Source: Schauerella aestuarii (GTDB lineage: Bacteria; Pseudomonadota; Gammaproteobacteria; Burkholderiales; Burkholderiaceae_B). From it: a DNA stretch of 64,000 nucleotides. Location of the stretch: positions 62,001 through 126,000 of the forward strand of contig NZ_SIZW01000042.1 in NCBI RefSeq assembly GCF_009866805.1, in the 5' to 3' direction. The notes under the pieces were generated by a model that saw only the letters and a list, made by a program, of their open reading frames with translations, made no database searches and was not told the origin of the DNA. The stretch's first letter is position 1. Each line of letters starts with the position of its first letter. The translations under genes and the position numbers were made by a program. Shown here one piece after another: positions 62,086 to 64,000 of this stretch.

Positions 62086-63174
62086 ATGCGCAATTCACCG
62101 ATCGAGTCACCCGATAGTGCCGGCCGTGCCGGATCCGCGTCACCTGCCGTCATCGCCGAACAAGCCGCTCGCGCCTGCGAACTGGGCGGGCTGAATTACG
62201 TCGACGATCAAAGTGTGGGGATCACGCGCCGCCTGCTGCGCGGAAAATTCGCTTACTTCGATGTAAAAGGAAAGCGAATCAAGGATGCGTGCCTGGTCGC
62301 GCGGATCAATGCGCTGGCCATTCCTCCCGCCTACGAGGAAGTCTGGATTTGCCCGGACGAAACCGGCCACATTCAAGCCACCGCACGCGATGCGCGTGGC
62401 CGCAAACAGTACCGGTATCACGACGATTGGACCGCCTTGCGTGACGCGAACAAGTATTCGCAGTTGGTGGCTTTCGGCGATGCGCTGCCGAAAATTCGGC
62501 GGGCCGTGGATAAGCATCTGGAGGAGCCCGGTTTGAGCGAGTGCAAGGTGCTGGCCGCCGTGGTGCGTCTGCTGGAGACCACACTTATTCGAATCGGCAC
62601 GCCTGAATACGCACGCGACAACAAATCGTATGGGCTCACCACATTGCGCCGCCGCCATATTTCCATGGCGGGGCAGAAAATGCGGTTCCGCTTCAAGGGA
62701 AAAAGCGGCGTGGAGCATGACGTGACCATCAATGATCGCCGCATCGCTAGCGTAATGAAGCGCTGCATGGAGATCAGCGGTCAGGAGCTGTTCCACTATT
62801 TGAATGACAACGGCGAAAAGCGCACGGTGGGTTCGGGCGGCGTGAACGATTTTCTACGCGATACCGGCAAGGGCGAATTCACGGCCAAGCACTATCGCAC
62901 TTGGTCGGGATCGGTACTCGCGATGTCGGCCTTGCAGCAGATTCCCTGGGAATCGCCTGCCGCGGCCAAGCGCACCGTGGTCGACGTGGTGAAAGCCGTG
63001 TCAAAGAAGTTGGGCAATACGCCTTCGGTGTGCCGGGCGTGTTATATCCACCCCGCAATCATCGAGCATTATCTTGAAGGCACGTTGCCGGCCAAGTCGG
63101 CGGCGAAGGGACCGCGCGGGCTGGATGCCGACGAGCGGCGACTCTATGCCTTTCTGCAGACGGTCGAAGCCTGA
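62086..63174 (+). CDS. DNA topoisomerase IB (poxvirus/bacterial type)
   Basis: A 362-residue eukaryote-like type IB topoisomerase. The N-terminal domain has GLNYVDDQSVGITRRLLRGKFAYFD and RINALAIPPAYEEVWIC, with ATARDARGRKQYRYHDDW. The catalytic core has basic residues in ETTLIRIGTPEYA and KMRFRFKGKSG, the TAKHYRTWSGS segment, and the nucleophile Tyr320 in CRACYIHPAII. It relaxes supercoils through a 3'-phosphotyrosyl link. The ATG at 62086 lies 52 bases after the Tat protein gene. A CAGCAG/CTGCTG hairpin (63185-63198) follows its stop. Confidence 0.93.
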   Translation: MRNSPIESPDSAGRAGSASPAVIAEQAARACELGGLNYVDDQSVGITRRLLRGKFAYFDVKGKRIKDACLVARINALAIPPAYEEVWICPDETGHIQATARDARGRKQYRYHDDWTALRDANKYSQLVAFGDALPKIRRAVDKHLEEPGLSECKVLAAVVRLLETTLIRIGTPEYARDNKSYGLTTLRRRHISMAGQKMRFRFKGKSGVEHDVTINDRRIASVMKRCMEISGQELFHYLNDNGEKRTVGSGGVNDFLRDTGKGEFTAKHYRTWSGSVLAMSALQQIPWESPAAAKRTVVDVVKAVSKKLGNTPSVCRACYIHPAIIEHYLEGTLPAKSAAKGPRGLDADERRLYAFLQTVEA

Positions 63175-63304
63175 CGCGGCATCCCAGCAGCACTGCTGCG
63201 GGAAGGGCACCGCGATCCCTTTTGCGGCACAGTAGCAATCACGGGATGGCCGCCAGCTAGAATACGGGTTTGCAGCTCTGGGCTGCAGTCATTTACCCGC
63301 CTTC

Positions 63305-64000
63305 ATGTCCGACGTCATCGCCCTGGTTTTCGATTTTGACGACACGCTAGCGCCCGACAGCACGTCGGGCTTTTTGGCGAGCATCGGTGTGGATACCGCT
63401 GCGTTCTGGAAGGACGCGGTCGATCCGCTGCTGTTCGAGCAGGATTGGGATCCCGTGCCGGCCTATCTGCATCGCATGATCGAGTTGTCGCAACGCGGCG
63501 ATCACGGCACCATCACGCAAGCCCGTTTGCAGGCCTGGGGCAGGTCGTTGCCGTTGCACGATGGCGTTCCCACATTGTTTGCCCGTCTGCGAGAAGCCTT
63601 GCGGGCCACGCATCCCCAGGTGGCGCTGGAGTTCTATCTGATTTCCAGCGGCATCGGCGACGTGGTGCGTCACACGTCGATCGCACATGAATTCACCGAT
63701 ATCTGGGCCTCCGAGTTCACTTACGATGCGGCCGGCGGCATCGCGTTTCCGCGCCGCATCGTGAGTTTTACGGATAAAACCCGCTACGTATTTCATATCC
63801 AGAAAGGCATTATCGGTGCGGCGTCGCGCAGCAAACCTTTCGAGGTCAATCGCAAGATCCCTGAAGAGCGTTTGCGCGTGCCGCTCGATCAAATGGTATT
63901 CGTGGGCGACGGCTACACCGATATTCCTTGTTTTTCACTGATCCGGCAGGCGGGCGGTTTTGCCTTCGGCGTGTGGGATCCGAAGCATCGGAACAAGCGG
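63305..64000 (+). CDS. HAD-superfamily hydrolase (3' partial)
   Basis: The gene runs off the window end after 232 codons. The N-terminal HAD motif I is VFDFDDTLAP (nucleophile Asp10, general acid Asp12). Motif II serine is in FYLISSGIGDVV, and motifs III-IV are VNRKIPEERLR and MVFVGDGYTDIPCF. This is the phosphoserine-phosphatase-like layout, with a large cap after motif I. It probably dephosphorylates a small metabolite. ATG at 63305 opens directly on the motif strand. Topoisomerase IB lies 130 bases upstream. Confidence 0.87.
   Translation, partial: MSDVIALVFDFDDTLAPDSTSGFLASIGVDTAAFWKDAVDPLLFEQDWDPVPAYLHRMIELSQRGDHGTITQARLQAWGRSLPLHDGVPTLFARLREALRATHPQVALEFYLISSGIGDVVRHTSIAHEFTDIWASEFTYDAAGGIAFPRRIVSFTDKTRYVFHIQKGIIGAASRSKPFEVNRKIPEERLRVPLDQMVFVGDGYTDIPCFSLIRQAGGFAFGVWDPKHRNKR

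Overview
The window reads as a piece of chromosome from a high-GC betaproteobacterium, most likely Burkholderiales near Alcaligenaceae (Bordetella/Achromobacter/Pigmentiphaga relatives). This rests on protein flavour and gene content (AspT/aspartate 4-decarboxylase, a cyanate ABC cluster, many LysR/IclR/TetR regulators, DUF3182, AtoE). It is an inference, because no rRNA or tRNA gene is present. Genes are packed tightly, often with 4-base ATGA or GTGA overlaps. I see no tRNA, rRNA, CRISPR array, insertion sequence or phage gene, and no intergenic gap exceeds 300 bases.

Layout. 1-6.2 kb: the tail of a DsbA-like protein, an aspT-asdA aspartate:alanine exchange/decarboxylation operon, and a divergent M48 membrane protease with a two-TM partner. 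6.3-7.9 kb: a TIM-barrel isomerase and a GST. 8-14 kb: a cyanate operon (DJ-1/PfpI protein, cynA, cynB, cynD, cynS) with a NarL-type two-component system just upstream. 14.1-20 kb: a serine hydrolase, an aldo/keto reductase, and an ECF42-type sigma factor module (DGPF/YCII protein, VOC protein, sigma factor, DHA2 exporter) with a good match to an ECF42 promoter. 20.3-26.1 kb: a seven-gene operon joining a polar-amino-acid-type ABC transporter to sugar-acid enzymes (TIM barrel, KDG kinase, 2-hydroxyacid dehydrogenase). 26.3-27.4 kb: a PRISE-like reductase.

27.4-33.8 kb holds the most interesting locus: a soluble M48-type metallopeptidase gene overlapping by 4 bases a 1745-residue protein. That protein joins a kinase-like C-lobe without recognisable catalytic residues, DUF4011, an SF1 (COG1112-type) helicase and a C-terminal restriction-endonuclease-like domain. 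The pair resembles a defence system and may be undescribed in this protease-containing form.

33.9-40.1 kb: a short-chain fatty acid transporter (AtoE) preceded by a 15-bp tandem repeat, and a large molybdopterin oxidoreductase/flavin/2Fe-2S fusion with a divergent LysR regulator. 40.1-46 kb: a thioesterase and an epoxide-hydrolase-like pair, LysR, AraC and LysR regulators, a TauE/SafE exporter and Ogt. 46.1-46.8 kb: an Hsp20 gene with a sigma32-type promoter and a possible ROSE-like RNA thermometer. 46.9-52.6 kb: an HxlR/NAD(P)-binding pair, a DUF3182/hydrolase pair, and an IclR/MFS pair. 52.7-58.3 kb: an RND efflux pump, its adaptor, TetR and a DUF502 protein. 58.6-64 kb: a hydrolase, a thioredoxin-like protein, Tag, a GST, a Tat-exported orphan, topoisomerase IB and a 3'-truncated HAD phosphatase.

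Start codons were chosen by family length, upstream Shine-Dalgarno-like sequence and fit to neighbours; the doubtful ones are flagged. All functional names come from recognition of motifs, not from database searches.
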